DNA of 60,367 bases, taken from positions 1 to 60,367 of the forward strand of contig NZ_AUCV01000036.1 in assembly GCF_000429945.1 (NCBI RefSeq), written 5' to 3'. The position numbers and the translations under genes were made by a program. Origin of the DNA: Desulfogranum japonicum DSM 18378. GTDB lineage: Bacteria > Desulfobacterota > Desulfobulbia > Desulfobulbales > Desulfobulbaceae. Below are positions 8,550-15,478 of this stretch, piece after piece; positions within the stretch are counted from its first letter, which is position 1; every line of letters begins with the position of its first letter. The notes beneath the pieces were generated by a model. That model was not told where the DNA came from. It made no database searches and worked only from the letters and a program-made list of their open reading frames with translations.

Positions 8550-8693
8550 GCCAGCGATGCTTCTCCGGCCCCAATACCAGACACCACTGGTAATTCGGGC
8601 TCACCGCCTCTTACTGCGTATTCTTCTCGACTGTGCAGATAGCACCAGATGGTGCAGCTCAACCAGAGCGAACACGTCTTTTCTTTATTTTCT

Positions 8694-8835
8694 GTAACCC
8701 CTCACAGGGAAGCTTCCCGTATGTATAACGTGGTTACAGGGTGCCTGAGGTTTTCGCAAGCAGGCTGGCGCAGTGCATAGGTCATACGTAAGCCTGGCTA
8801 ATCGCGGAAAGATCAGGTGTGTTGTAAGCAGTTAC
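8694..8835. repeat. GTAACTG repeat, composite (A-type)
   Basis: Palindromic module GTAACCCCTCACAGGGAAG/CTTCCCGTATGTATAAC followed by the A module ending GTAAGCAGTTAC. It ends 7 bases past the ilvC stop codon. Confidence 0.7.
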
Positions 8836-8842
8836 TTTTTTC

Positions 8843-10315
8843 TTAAAAGATTGGTTTCATAGCTCCCATATAGGAACGCAGCTCTTCACCAACCATCTCA
8901 ACGGCTGTATAACGAATACCCTCGTTGACCTGAATCAACTCAACATTATCCACGTGGTTATCTTTTATATCCAGCCCTTTTCCAATGACATCAGTATTCA
9001 CTTTTTCCATGAACTCCTTGAGCATGGGCACTGCGCTATGGGCGAAAAGATAGTTACCGTACTCTGCTGTATCTGAAATAACAACATTCATTTCATAGAG
9101 TTTTTTACGGGCAATGGTATTGGCAATCAGGGGAACCTCGTGCAGGGACTCATAGTATGCAGACTCTTCCTTGATTCCGGCGGCAACCATGGTATCAAAA
9201 GCAAGCTCAACGCCAGCCTTGACCATGGCAATCATGAGAATGCCGTTATCAAAGTACTCCTGCTCTGAAATTTCCGCTGTGGTGGATTCAGATTTCTCAA
9301 AGGCAGTTTCCGCTGTCTCGCCGCGCCATTTCAAAAGATTCGCATCTCCGGCCGCCCAATCTTCCATCATGGTTTTGGAAAAGTGTCCGGACATGATATC
9401 GTCCATATGTTTTTCAAACAGCGGAGTCAGGATCTCGCGAATCTCTTCTGCAAGATAAAAGGCTTTAATCTTAGCAGGATTGGAAAGACGGTCCATCATG
9501 TTGGTGATACCACCATGCTTGAGGGCTTCGGTAACGGTCTCCCATCCGTACTGCACCAGCTTGGAGGCATAGCCGCTTTCAACACCCTGCGCGATCATTT
9601 TATCGTAGCAGAGCAGAGAGCCGGCCTGCAGCATACCGCAGAGAATGGTCTGCTCACCCATGAGATCAGACTTCACTTCAGCAATGAAAGAAGACTCCAG
9701 AACACCGGCACGATCCGAGCCAAGCCCACATGCATAGGCTTTGGCAAGATCCCATCCTTCATTATTAGGATCGTTTTCACGGTGTACGGCAATCAAAGTT
9801 GGCACGCCAAAGCCTCGCTTGTATTCCTCACGGACCTCGGTTCCAGGAGATTTGGGAGCAACCATGATCACGGTAAGATCGTCACGAATCTGCATTCCCT
9901 CTTCCACAATATTGAAACCATGGGAATATGAGAGACAGGCGCCCTGCTTCATCAGAGGCATAACCGCAGCAACCACGTTGCTGTGCTGCTTATCCGGGGT
10001 CAGGTTGATAACCAGATCAGCTGTGGGAATCATCTCCTGATAATTGCCGACATTGAAACCGTTCTCCGTGGCATTTTTCCAGGACTGGCGCTTCTCTTCA
10101 ATGGCGCTGTCCCGCAGCGCATAGCTGACGTCAAGACCGGAATCTCTCAAATTCAATCCCTGATGCAGGCCCTGGGCACCACAACCGACAATCACAATTT
10201 TTTTGCCCTGCAGTTTGCCAACACCTTCAAACTCAGACGCATCCATGAACCGGCACTTGCCCAATTGCTCCAGTTGCAAGCGCAGAGGCAGTGTATTAAA
10301 ATAATTTTCCGCCAT
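8843..10315 (-). CDS. ilvC: Ketol-acid reductoisomerase, class II
   Basis: Converts acetolactate or acetohydroxybutyrate to the dihydroxy acid in valine/isoleucine synthesis, using NADPH and Mg2+. The 490-residue length and duplicated C-terminal domain mark the long class II (E. coli type). The Rossmann loop GCGAQG is at 44-49, and R68, R76 and S78 in [13 protein letters not shown] sit at the positions that bind the NADPH 2'-phosphate in E. coli IlvC. The ATG at 10315 has AGGAG 7 bases upstream; the longer frame to 10468 lacks support. The gene is divergent from ilvY, its usual activator. Confidence 0.97.
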   Translation of the reverse strand: MAENYFNTLPLRLQLEQLGKCRFMDASEFEGVGKLQGKKIVIVGCGAQGLHQGLNLRDSGLDVSYALRDSAIEEKRQSWKNATENGFNVGNYQEMIPTADLVINLTPDKQHSNVVAAVMPLMKQGACLSYSHGFNIVEEGMQIRDDLTVIMVAPKSPGTEVREEYKRGFGVPTLIAVHRENDPNNEGWDLAKAYACGLGSDRAGVLESSFIAEVKSDLMGEQTILCGMLQAGSLLCYDKMIAQGVESGYASKLVQYGWETVTEALKHGGITNMMDRLSNPAKIKAFYLAEEIREILTPLFEKHMDDIMSGHFSKTMMEDWAAGDANLLKWRGETAETAFEKSESTTAEISEQEYFDNGILMIAMVKAGVELAFDTMVAAGIKEESAYYESLHEVPLIANTIARKKLYEMNVVISDTAEYGNYLFAHSAVPMLKEFMEKVNTDVIGKGLDIKDNHVDNVELIQVNEGIRYTAVEMVGEELRSYMGAMKPIF

Positions 10316-10448
10316 AATGATCTCCTCGTAGTTCCTTAATGAATATAACAAACAATTCTTACTTGCTGCCAAGTATACCTGATTTATTCGTTGCGAAAAG
10401 TGAATTGATTGCAACCAGACATTGCATTTTTTGCAACATTCTGTTATC

Positions 10449-10466
10449 GCAGTACCATGGTACTGC
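10449..10466. promoter_or_regulatory. 18-bp palindrome in the ilvC-ilvY intergenic region (candidate IlvY site)
   Basis: GCAGTACCATGGTACTGC is perfectly symmetric. Nearby, TTGCAACCAGACATTGCA and TTGCAACATTCTG give repeated TTGCAA elements at 10403-10440. LysR regulators bind T-N11-A palindromes between divergent genes, and in E. coli IlvY binds between ilvY and ilvC. Which element is the true operator is not clear. Confidence 0.45.
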
Positions 10467-10497
10467 AACAGTGAACTCTTCTTTCAGTCCCCCCCCC

Positions 10498-11379
10498 ATG
10501 GATATCAGAATTCTAGACATCTTTCTGCACCTGACAGAATCTCTGCATTTTGGCCGGACGTCCAGCGTTTACAACATGACGCCTTCCACCCTCACCAGAG
10601 CCATACAACGTCTGGAAGAGGAGGTCGGTAAACCTCTCTTTCACCGTAATAACCGCTCTGTATCCCTGACCCCTGCGGGCATCTTGTTTCAAAAATATGC
10701 AGAAGAAAGCCGAAGGCTGTGGCTCACCTTTCAGGACCAGCTGGCTGCCACTGAAGATTTAAACGGTAGTATTTCGCTGTATTGCTCGGTCACGGCGGCA
10801 AACAGCATTCTTCCCGCCATTCTCAACACGTTTCGCAGTCAACACCCCGGCATCCAACTCCTGCTCCAGACAGGTGATGCGGCCATGGCCCTGCCCAAAC
10901 TCCTGGCCAACGAAGCGGATATTACCATTGCTGCATTGCCAGAAAAACTGCCAGCCTCCATTGCCACCATCAAGGTAACGGAAACACCACTGGTTTTTAT
11001 CGCGCCTGTTGAATATCCGGACATACTCCGCATTGAGAAGGGGCAGATCGACTGGAGCAATACCCCGATCATTCTGGCTGAGCAGGGGTTGAGCAGGGAA
11101 CGTATGGACCGCTGGTTCAGGACCAACGCCATCCGGCCCAATATCTATGCCCAGGTGGCTGGAAACGAGGCGCTGCTCACCATGGTCAGCCTTGGCTGCG
11201 GTGTGGGCGTTATCCCCTTGCTGGTTCTTGAAAAAAGCCTGATGAGACACCAGGTCCAGGTCATTGAGAGCGCACCGGAGCTCTCTCCCTTTTCCATAGG
11301 CGTCTGCACCATCAGCAGACGACTGGAAACACCGCTGATAAAGGCCTTCTGGGAAACTGTTCTCCACCAGCAGGGATAA
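10498..11379 (+). CDS. ilvY: LysR-family activator of ilvC
   Basis: A 293-residue LysR regulator that aligns with E. coli IlvY: N-terminal helix-turn-helix (FLHLTESLHFGRTSSVYNMTPSTLTRAIQRLEEE shape), and effector domain with CSVTAANSILPAIL, GDAAMALPKLL, EADITIAALPE and VSLGCGVGVIPL. IlvY senses acetolactate/acetohydroxybutyrate and turns on ilvC; the divergent placement next to ilvC supports the call. The ATG at 10498 starts the domain as in E. coli; it follows a run of C and has no Shine-Dalgarno, so an upstream start in the same frame cannot be excluded. The 3' end is convergent with panE, two bases apart. Confidence 0.92.
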   Translation: MDIRILDIFLHLTESLHFGRTSSVYNMTPSTLTRAIQRLEEEVGKPLFHRNNRSVSLTPAGILFQKYAEESRRLWLTFQDQLAATEDLNGSISLYCSVTAANSILPAILNTFRSQHPGIQLLLQTGDAAMALPKLLANEADITIAALPEKLPASIATIKVTETPLVFIAPVEYPDILRIEKGQIDWSNTPIILAEQGLSRERMDRWFRTNAIRPNIYAQVAGNEALLTMVSLGCGVGVIPLLVLEKSLMRHQVQVIESAPELSPFSIGVCTISRRLETPLIKAFWETVLHQQG

Positions 11380-11381
11380 GC

Positions 11382-12335
11382 TCACGACTGAGCGGTCACC
11401 ATTTTCTGGCGAAAACGAATAAGGGCAGTAAGCATATCGCAGGTTGGAGTCGCCACCCCCAGTTCAGCCCCCTTTTTAGTTACATATCCTACCAGGCTGT
11501 CAACTTCAGTCTGTTTCCCGTTTTCCAGGTCCTGCAACATGGAAGGCCTGTGATTGTAGGTAACGGGAAGAAGGGTTTCGTAGAAGAGTTTCTTGTATTC
11601 TTCCACGCTGTTCCAGGGGAGCGATCCGCCCAGCGCGGCAACCACGGCAAAGCTTTCCTCAAGAACAGCGTCAATCAGGTTGCGTGTCTCTTCCTGTTCC
11701 CCCAACAGGCCATAATGAACACCAAGCACAGCTCCCAGAGGGTTGAGGGCGCAATTATAGAGCAGCTTGGCATACAGGGATTGATGGACATCTTCCACAG
11801 CCACTGCCGGGTGACCTGCCTGGCGGATGATGTCAGCCAGTTGCAGTGCACTCTGCGATACGTGCCCAGGGATACTGTCTCCGAGATGGACGGCATCTGC
11901 AGTGACAGTGATCCTTACCGTTCCCGGTGCGATTATTTCAAAACCTGTGATCACCCTGCCCCCGAGGACTTTTTCCGGTGAAAATGCTGCTGCAAGTTTT
12001 TCAACATTCCCACAACCATTCTGCAGCGAAACAAAACAGTCGATACGTTCCTGCAAGGGCATCAGACTTTTTATGGCAAGATCGGTGTCATAGGATTTAG
12101 TGGTTATGAGGGCATAATCATAGTGGCCAGGTAACTTTTCCACACTGTCGTACAATCCCAAGGTACCTGGTTTGGCAGAAAATTCTCCAAGTACGCCATC
12201 AACCTTGAGCCCCTGTGCTTCAATTGCCGGAATAAAACGTTGTCGTAACAGCAGGTCAACTGAATGCCCATCCTGACTGAGCAGGCAACCAAGGGCCTGC
12301 CCCAAAGCTCCTGCTCCAAAAATTACAAATCGCAT
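11382..12335 (-). CDS. panE: Ketopantoate reductase family protein
   Basis: A 317-residue NADPH-dependent 2-dehydropantoate 2-reductase-like enzyme (pantothenate/CoA synthesis). N-terminal Rossmann loop GAGALG at 7-12, VSLQNGCGN in the middle, and the C-terminal helical domain with AKLLYNCALNPLGAVLG, which holds the catalytic Lys and the Asn of the family. Several paralogues of this family act on other 2-oxo acids, so the substrate is likely but not certain. The ATG at 12335 begins the Rossmann strand directly. Being next to ilvC is sensible, since ketopantoate comes from the valine pathway. Confidence 0.85.
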   Translation of the reverse strand: MRFVIFGAGALGQALGCLLSQDGHSVDLLLRQRFIPAIEAQGLKVDGVLGEFSAKPGTLGLYDSVEKLPGHYDYALITTKSYDTDLAIKSLMPLQERIDCFVSLQNGCGNVEKLAAAFSPEKVLGGRVITGFEIIAPGTVRITVTADAVHLGDSIPGHVSQSALQLADIIRQAGHPAVAVEDVHQSLYAKLLYNCALNPLGAVLGVHYGLLGEQEETRNLIDAVLEESFAVVAALGGSLPWNSVEEYKKLFYETLLPVTYNHRPSMLQDLENGKQTEVDSLVGYVTKKGAELGVATPTCDMLTALIRFRQKMVTAQS

Positions 12336-12410
12336 TGTTTCTCTCAACAGCCGTTATGTTACGTGAGCAGATAGTGCTCACCTCAGTCGTTTATAAAAAA
12401 GTACCGGGAT

Positions 12411-12456
12411 AGCATATTGGTCACACCTAAGCCAGCCTGATCGCGCAAACATCAGC
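12411..12456. repeat. Fragment of an A-type GTAACTG repeat
   Basis: GCATATTGGTCACACCTAAGCC followed by GATCGCGCAAACATCAG matches the right half of the copy at 25668. It overlaps the stop codon of the zinc-ribbon gene at 12452. Confidence 0.4.
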
Positions 12457-12715
12457 AATCCTCGCATTGTTTCGAGATTACGGTGTGAACAAAGCCCATG
12501 AGTACCCTGTTAAATTCCGTGGCATGGAGGAAAACGGCTGCTGCAACACACTCCTGCGCACGCTGCAGGTCCCCGGCCAACAGATGCTGCATCGTCTTTT
12601 GAGTATATTCCTCGGCCTGTGCTTCAACAATGAGCAGAAAGGACAAATCGGCTCCACAGCGGGGGCATATAGGCTTGTCCTTGATACGCGCTCTACAGTG
12701 GGGACAACGTTCCAT
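12452..12715 (-). CDS. Small zinc-ribbon protein, last gene of the Hsp70 operon
   Basis: An 87-residue protein with two CxxC pairs at the N terminus (C4, C7, C17, C20) forming a zinc ribbon, then a helical stretch (AEEYTQKTMQHLLAGDLQRAQECVAAAVFLH) that looks like a short TPR-like hairpin, and a Cys-rich end (CEDC). It starts four bases after the Hsp70 stop, so it is surely co-transcribed. Function unknown; a client or scaffold role within the chaperone operon is a guess. Its 3' end runs into a repeat fragment, so the last residues may not be ancestral. Confidence 0.75.
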   Translation of the reverse strand: MERCPHCRARIKDKPICPRCGADLSFLLIVEAQAEEYTQKTMQHLLAGDLQRAQECVAAAVFLHATEFNRVLMGFVHTVISKQCEDC

Positions 12716-12719
12716 ACTT

Positions 12720-14486
12720 CTAGGACTCCAGGAAAAAAATAATTTCCGTAAGCTCTTCCAGGGCCTCTTCCACCCGGGCAGTATCGTTTTCCTTACTGGC
12801 TGTGGTCAATTGTTCCACCAGGTCAACCAGATCTTCACGGTCGTCCTCAGACACCGTGTCCATGAGGTTGCGCGCCTTCTCAATCAAGGAAAGGACCTCC
12901 GCTGATATTCCAGGTTCAGACCCGGTACCATTGTCCTCGCCAACATCTTCCTCCGGCTCCTCTTCGATATCAGCTGAATCTGCACCAAAAAGCCTGTTAA
13001 TCCGGTTTCTGGCTGCTGCAAGACTTTCCTCGGAATCACGGGACAAAACATTATCAATGGTAATCGATTTAGCCATACCGGTTGCCTTTTCCATTGCCTG
13101 GACCTGGAGAATTCCATCGGTATTCAGAGAAAAGGTGGCAATAATCTCACTGCCTGCCGGGCGTTGTGACAGCCCCTGTATATGGAAGCTGCCGACTTCC
13201 AGATTATCCAGGGCATGACTTGCTTCACCCTGGTACACCTTTACTTCCACATCTTTCTGGTTATCTGTAACGGTGTAGAAGACTTCGCTGCGGGTTATCG
13301 GAACCGGGGAATTTTTGGTAATCAGGGGAACAAACACATCCGTGCAATACTCGCCGTCAATATCACCTATGGCACTGGTGCCAAAGGTGTATGGCGTCAC
13401 ATCGACCAGAATGGACTGCACCTGCTCACCACTGAGCATGGCAGCCTGCAGGGCTGCTCCGGAGGCAACACAGAGATCCGGATCAACCTCACGGCGCGGA
13501 GGCTGGCTGAAAACCTCCTCCAGTACTTTCTGGATCCGGGGAATATTTGTAGATCCGCCAACCAACAGTACCTCATCAATATCTGAAGCGGTGAGCCCCG
13601 CATCCTTGAGCACCACATGCACGCTATCCAGGGTCTCGTCAATCAACGGCGTGATCATCTCTTCAAAGGCAGTTCGCTCAAGTTCCAGGTTGAGATTGTA
13701 AGGTCCGCCGTCATGCTCCAGCAAATACTCTTCTTCAATCTGGGCAAATGGATGAACGGAAAGCACCTTTTTCGCTTCTTCCGACGCCCGTTTGATCCTC
13801 GCCTGTGCCTGTCTGGACACATCCTGGATACCATCCTCCTGCAGCTGCTCAAGTATCCATTCTTCCACCAGGGTATCAAAATCATCTCCACCCAGTTGAT
13901 TATTGCCATGACTGGCAACCACTTCGATAACCCCATCCTGAAGTTGCACCACAGAGACATCAAAGGTTCCGCCACCAAGATCATACACCAACACCCTTTT
14001 GCTGCCGACATGATTGGACTCATACACCAGGGTGGCGGCGGTGGGCTCATTGATCATCTTCACAACTTCAAGACCGGCTATTTCACCGGCCTCCCTGGTT
14101 GCCCGGCGCTGCTGATCTGAAAAAAATGCGGGAACAGTGATCACCGCACGTTCTATGCTGTGCCCCAGACATTCTTCTGCCGCCTGTTTCAGATGCCTGA
14201 GAATCATTGCCGAGATCTCCTGGGGCATATAGCGGCTGTCTCCCATCTCCACAGGATCGCTGCTGCCCATGAGCCGCTTGATGGATTTAATGGTGCGTTC
14301 AGGGTACAGTACATACTGATTCCTGGCAGCACCGCCGACCAGCAGGTTCTGCTGGTCATCGAGCCCGACATAGGATGGAAACAATTTTCCGTCCGGCCCT
14401 TCAATGACCGTGACCTTCCCGTCTTCGTAGAAAGCAACTTCTGAATTTGTGGTTCCCAGATCAATACCGAGTATTGCTGTTGTCAT
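12720..14486 (-). CDS. Hsp70 (DnaK) paralogue
   Basis: A 588-residue Hsp70. The ATPase domain is complete: GIDLGTTNS at 7-15, VPAFFSDQQRRAT at 118-130, DLGGGTFDVSVV at 169-180, and the adenosine motif VLLVGGSTNIPRIQ at 307-319. The linker is ILVDVTPYTFG in place of the usual VLLLDVTPLSLG. A substrate-binding domain follows, then an acidic spacer (DIEEEPEEDVGEDNG) and a short helical lid; the typical C-terminal tail of housekeeping DnaK is missing. It overlaps the GrpE-like gene by four bases. The operon partners (J-like, GrpE-like, TPR-like) make a dedicated chaperone set, separate from the general dnaK, which is presumably elsewhere. Confidence 0.93.
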   Translation of the reverse strand: MTTAILGIDLGTTNSEVAFYEDGKVTVIEGPDGKLFPSYVGLDDQQNLLVGGAARNQYVLYPERTIKSIKRLMGSSDPVEMGDSRYMPQEISAMILRHLKQAAEECLGHSIERAVITVPAFFSDQQRRATREAGEIAGLEVVKMINEPTAATLVYESNHVGSKRVLVYDLGGGTFDVSVVQLQDGVIEVVASHGNNQLGGDDFDTLVEEWILEQLQEDGIQDVSRQAQARIKRASEEAKKVLSVHPFAQIEEEYLLEHDGGPYNLNLELERTAFEEMITPLIDETLDSVHVVLKDAGLTASDIDEVLLVGGSTNIPRIQKVLEEVFSQPPRREVDPDLCVASGAALQAAMLSGEQVQSILVDVTPYTFGTSAIGDIDGEYCTDVFVPLITKNSPVPITRSEVFYTVTDNQKDVEVKVYQGEASHALDNLEVGSFHIQGLSQRPAGSEIIATFSLNTDGILQVQAMEKATGMAKSITIDNVLSRDSEESLAAARNRINRLFGADSADIEEEPEEDVGEDNGTGSEPGISAEVLSLIEKARNLMDTVSEDDREDLVDLVEQLTTASKENDTARVEEALEELTEIIFFLES

Positions 14487-15139
14487 GCTGATGTTCCTTT
14501 TTTATTAACAATCACTTCTGCTACTCGAAGTATTCGATTCCCAATCAAAAACCCTGTTCGCTGCTCTTCGAGCACTATTCCATCCTCTTCCTTTTTCTCT
14601 GAGAGCGAGCCCACAGCCTTCATCCGATATGGATCAAAGGGCTGGTGCACCACATCCATGGCGGAAACATTCTCCTGCTCCAACAGTTGTTCGATGCGCT
14701 TGAGCAGCATGGACTGTCCCTCACGATGCCCCTGCTCCCATTTGCGGTAGCGACGTCCGACGCCCAGCAGTTTCTCAAGCCAGGTCTCCACCGGCGGAGC
14801 CTGCTGTAATCCTGATCGAACCCGATCGTACAGATCTATCATCCCCTGCACCTGTGCAGAATTTTCAGGAGAAATATCCTCCGGTACCGAAGCATCGCTT
14901 TTCTCTAACGATGCGATCAGTTCCTGCTGGCCATGGTCCAGTGCGGTAAACGCCTGGCGGAAATCATCCAGCGCACCTTTTAACTGACGCGACTCGAGGC
15001 GAACTTCATTTTTCAGTCCGGACAGCTCACGAAAAAGGCTCATCAGATCAACGCCTTCATCAGAAGAACCCGGCATATCCACCATATCCAGGTAGGTACT
15101 GAATTGTTCCTGTAATGCTGTTTTTTGGAAATTATCCAT
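14483..15139 (-). CDS. GrpE-like nucleotide-exchange factor
   Basis: A 218-residue protein whose C-terminal part carries the GrpE head: MDVVHQPFDPYRMKAVGS, then GIVLEEQRTGFLIGNRILRVAEVIVNK, matching the GrpE pattern of a Gly-Tyr/Phe turn and an RxLRxAxV strand. The N-terminal part is helical (LSGLKNEVRLESRQLKGALDDF), as expected for the GrpE dimer stalk. It differs strongly from housekeeping GrpE and would serve the Hsp70 encoded next, with which it overlaps by four bases. ATG at 15139 was preferred to a TTG at 15148; neither has a clear ribosome-binding site, so coupling from upstream is likely. Confidence 0.82.
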   Translation of the reverse strand: MDNFQKTALQEQFSTYLDMVDMPGSSDEGVDLMSLFRELSGLKNEVRLESRQLKGALDDFRQAFTALDHGQQELIASLEKSDASVPEDISPENSAQVQGMIDLYDRVRSGLQQAPPVETWLEKLLGVGRRYRKWEQGHREGQSMLLKRIEQLLEQENVSAMDVVHQPFDPYRMKAVGSLSEKKEEDGIVLEEQRTGFLIGNRILRVAEVIVNKKGTSA

Positions 15140-15154
15140 ATTCGTCAATGGCTA

Positions 15155-15478
15155 TTAAAGTGTAAATTTACGACAAAAAGTACCTACCCCGCTCTGCAAC
15201 GCAGCAGCGAATTCTTCAGGTGAAGAGCTGACTGGTGCGGCCCGTTTGTCTACCAGCAGTTCAAACACGTCTGCAACTGTGGGTAACTGCCGATGAAACA
15301 AGGCATAGCTCAACCGTTTTTCTTCAGTACCGATCAATTCATAGGCGTCGAATATTTTCTGAAACATTTCAGGATGCTGTTCCGGGGGATATCGACGAAC
15401 CATGCCCAGATACGCCTGCCTCACCTGCTCATCGTTACTCTGCTCAGAAATATCAAGCAGTTCATAAGGAGTCTTCAT
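15155..15478 (-). CDS. J-domain-like protein without HPD
   Basis: A 107-residue protein with a J-type fold: helix I (TPYELLDI), helix II (NDEQVRQAYLGMVRRY), and helix III (EMFQKIFDAYELIGTEEKRLSYAL). Where J proteins have HPD between helices II and III, this one has P31-P32-E33 (RRYPPEQHPE). HPD is what triggers Hsp70 ATP hydrolysis, so this protein either docks without triggering or uses another contact. The C-terminal tail is unassigned. It overlaps the TPR-like gene by four bases and is followed by the GrpE-like gene after 15 bases. Confidence 0.8.
   Translation of the reverse strand: MKTPYELLDISEQSNDEQVRQAYLGMVRRYPPEQHPEMFQKIFDAYELIGTEEKRLSYALFHRQLPTVADVFELLVDKRAAPVSSSPEEFAAALQSGVGTFCRKFTL

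Noticed and set aside
8485-8697. Plus-strand ORF of 70 residues
   Set aside because: It spans the 14-bp hairpin and a repeat border, has no ribosome-binding site and an implausible composition.
10316-10468. Longer N terminus of ilvC
   Set aside because: The extra 51 residues cover the ilvY promoter palindrome and have no family match; ATG at 10315 has a good ribosome-binding site and gives E. coli-like residue numbering.
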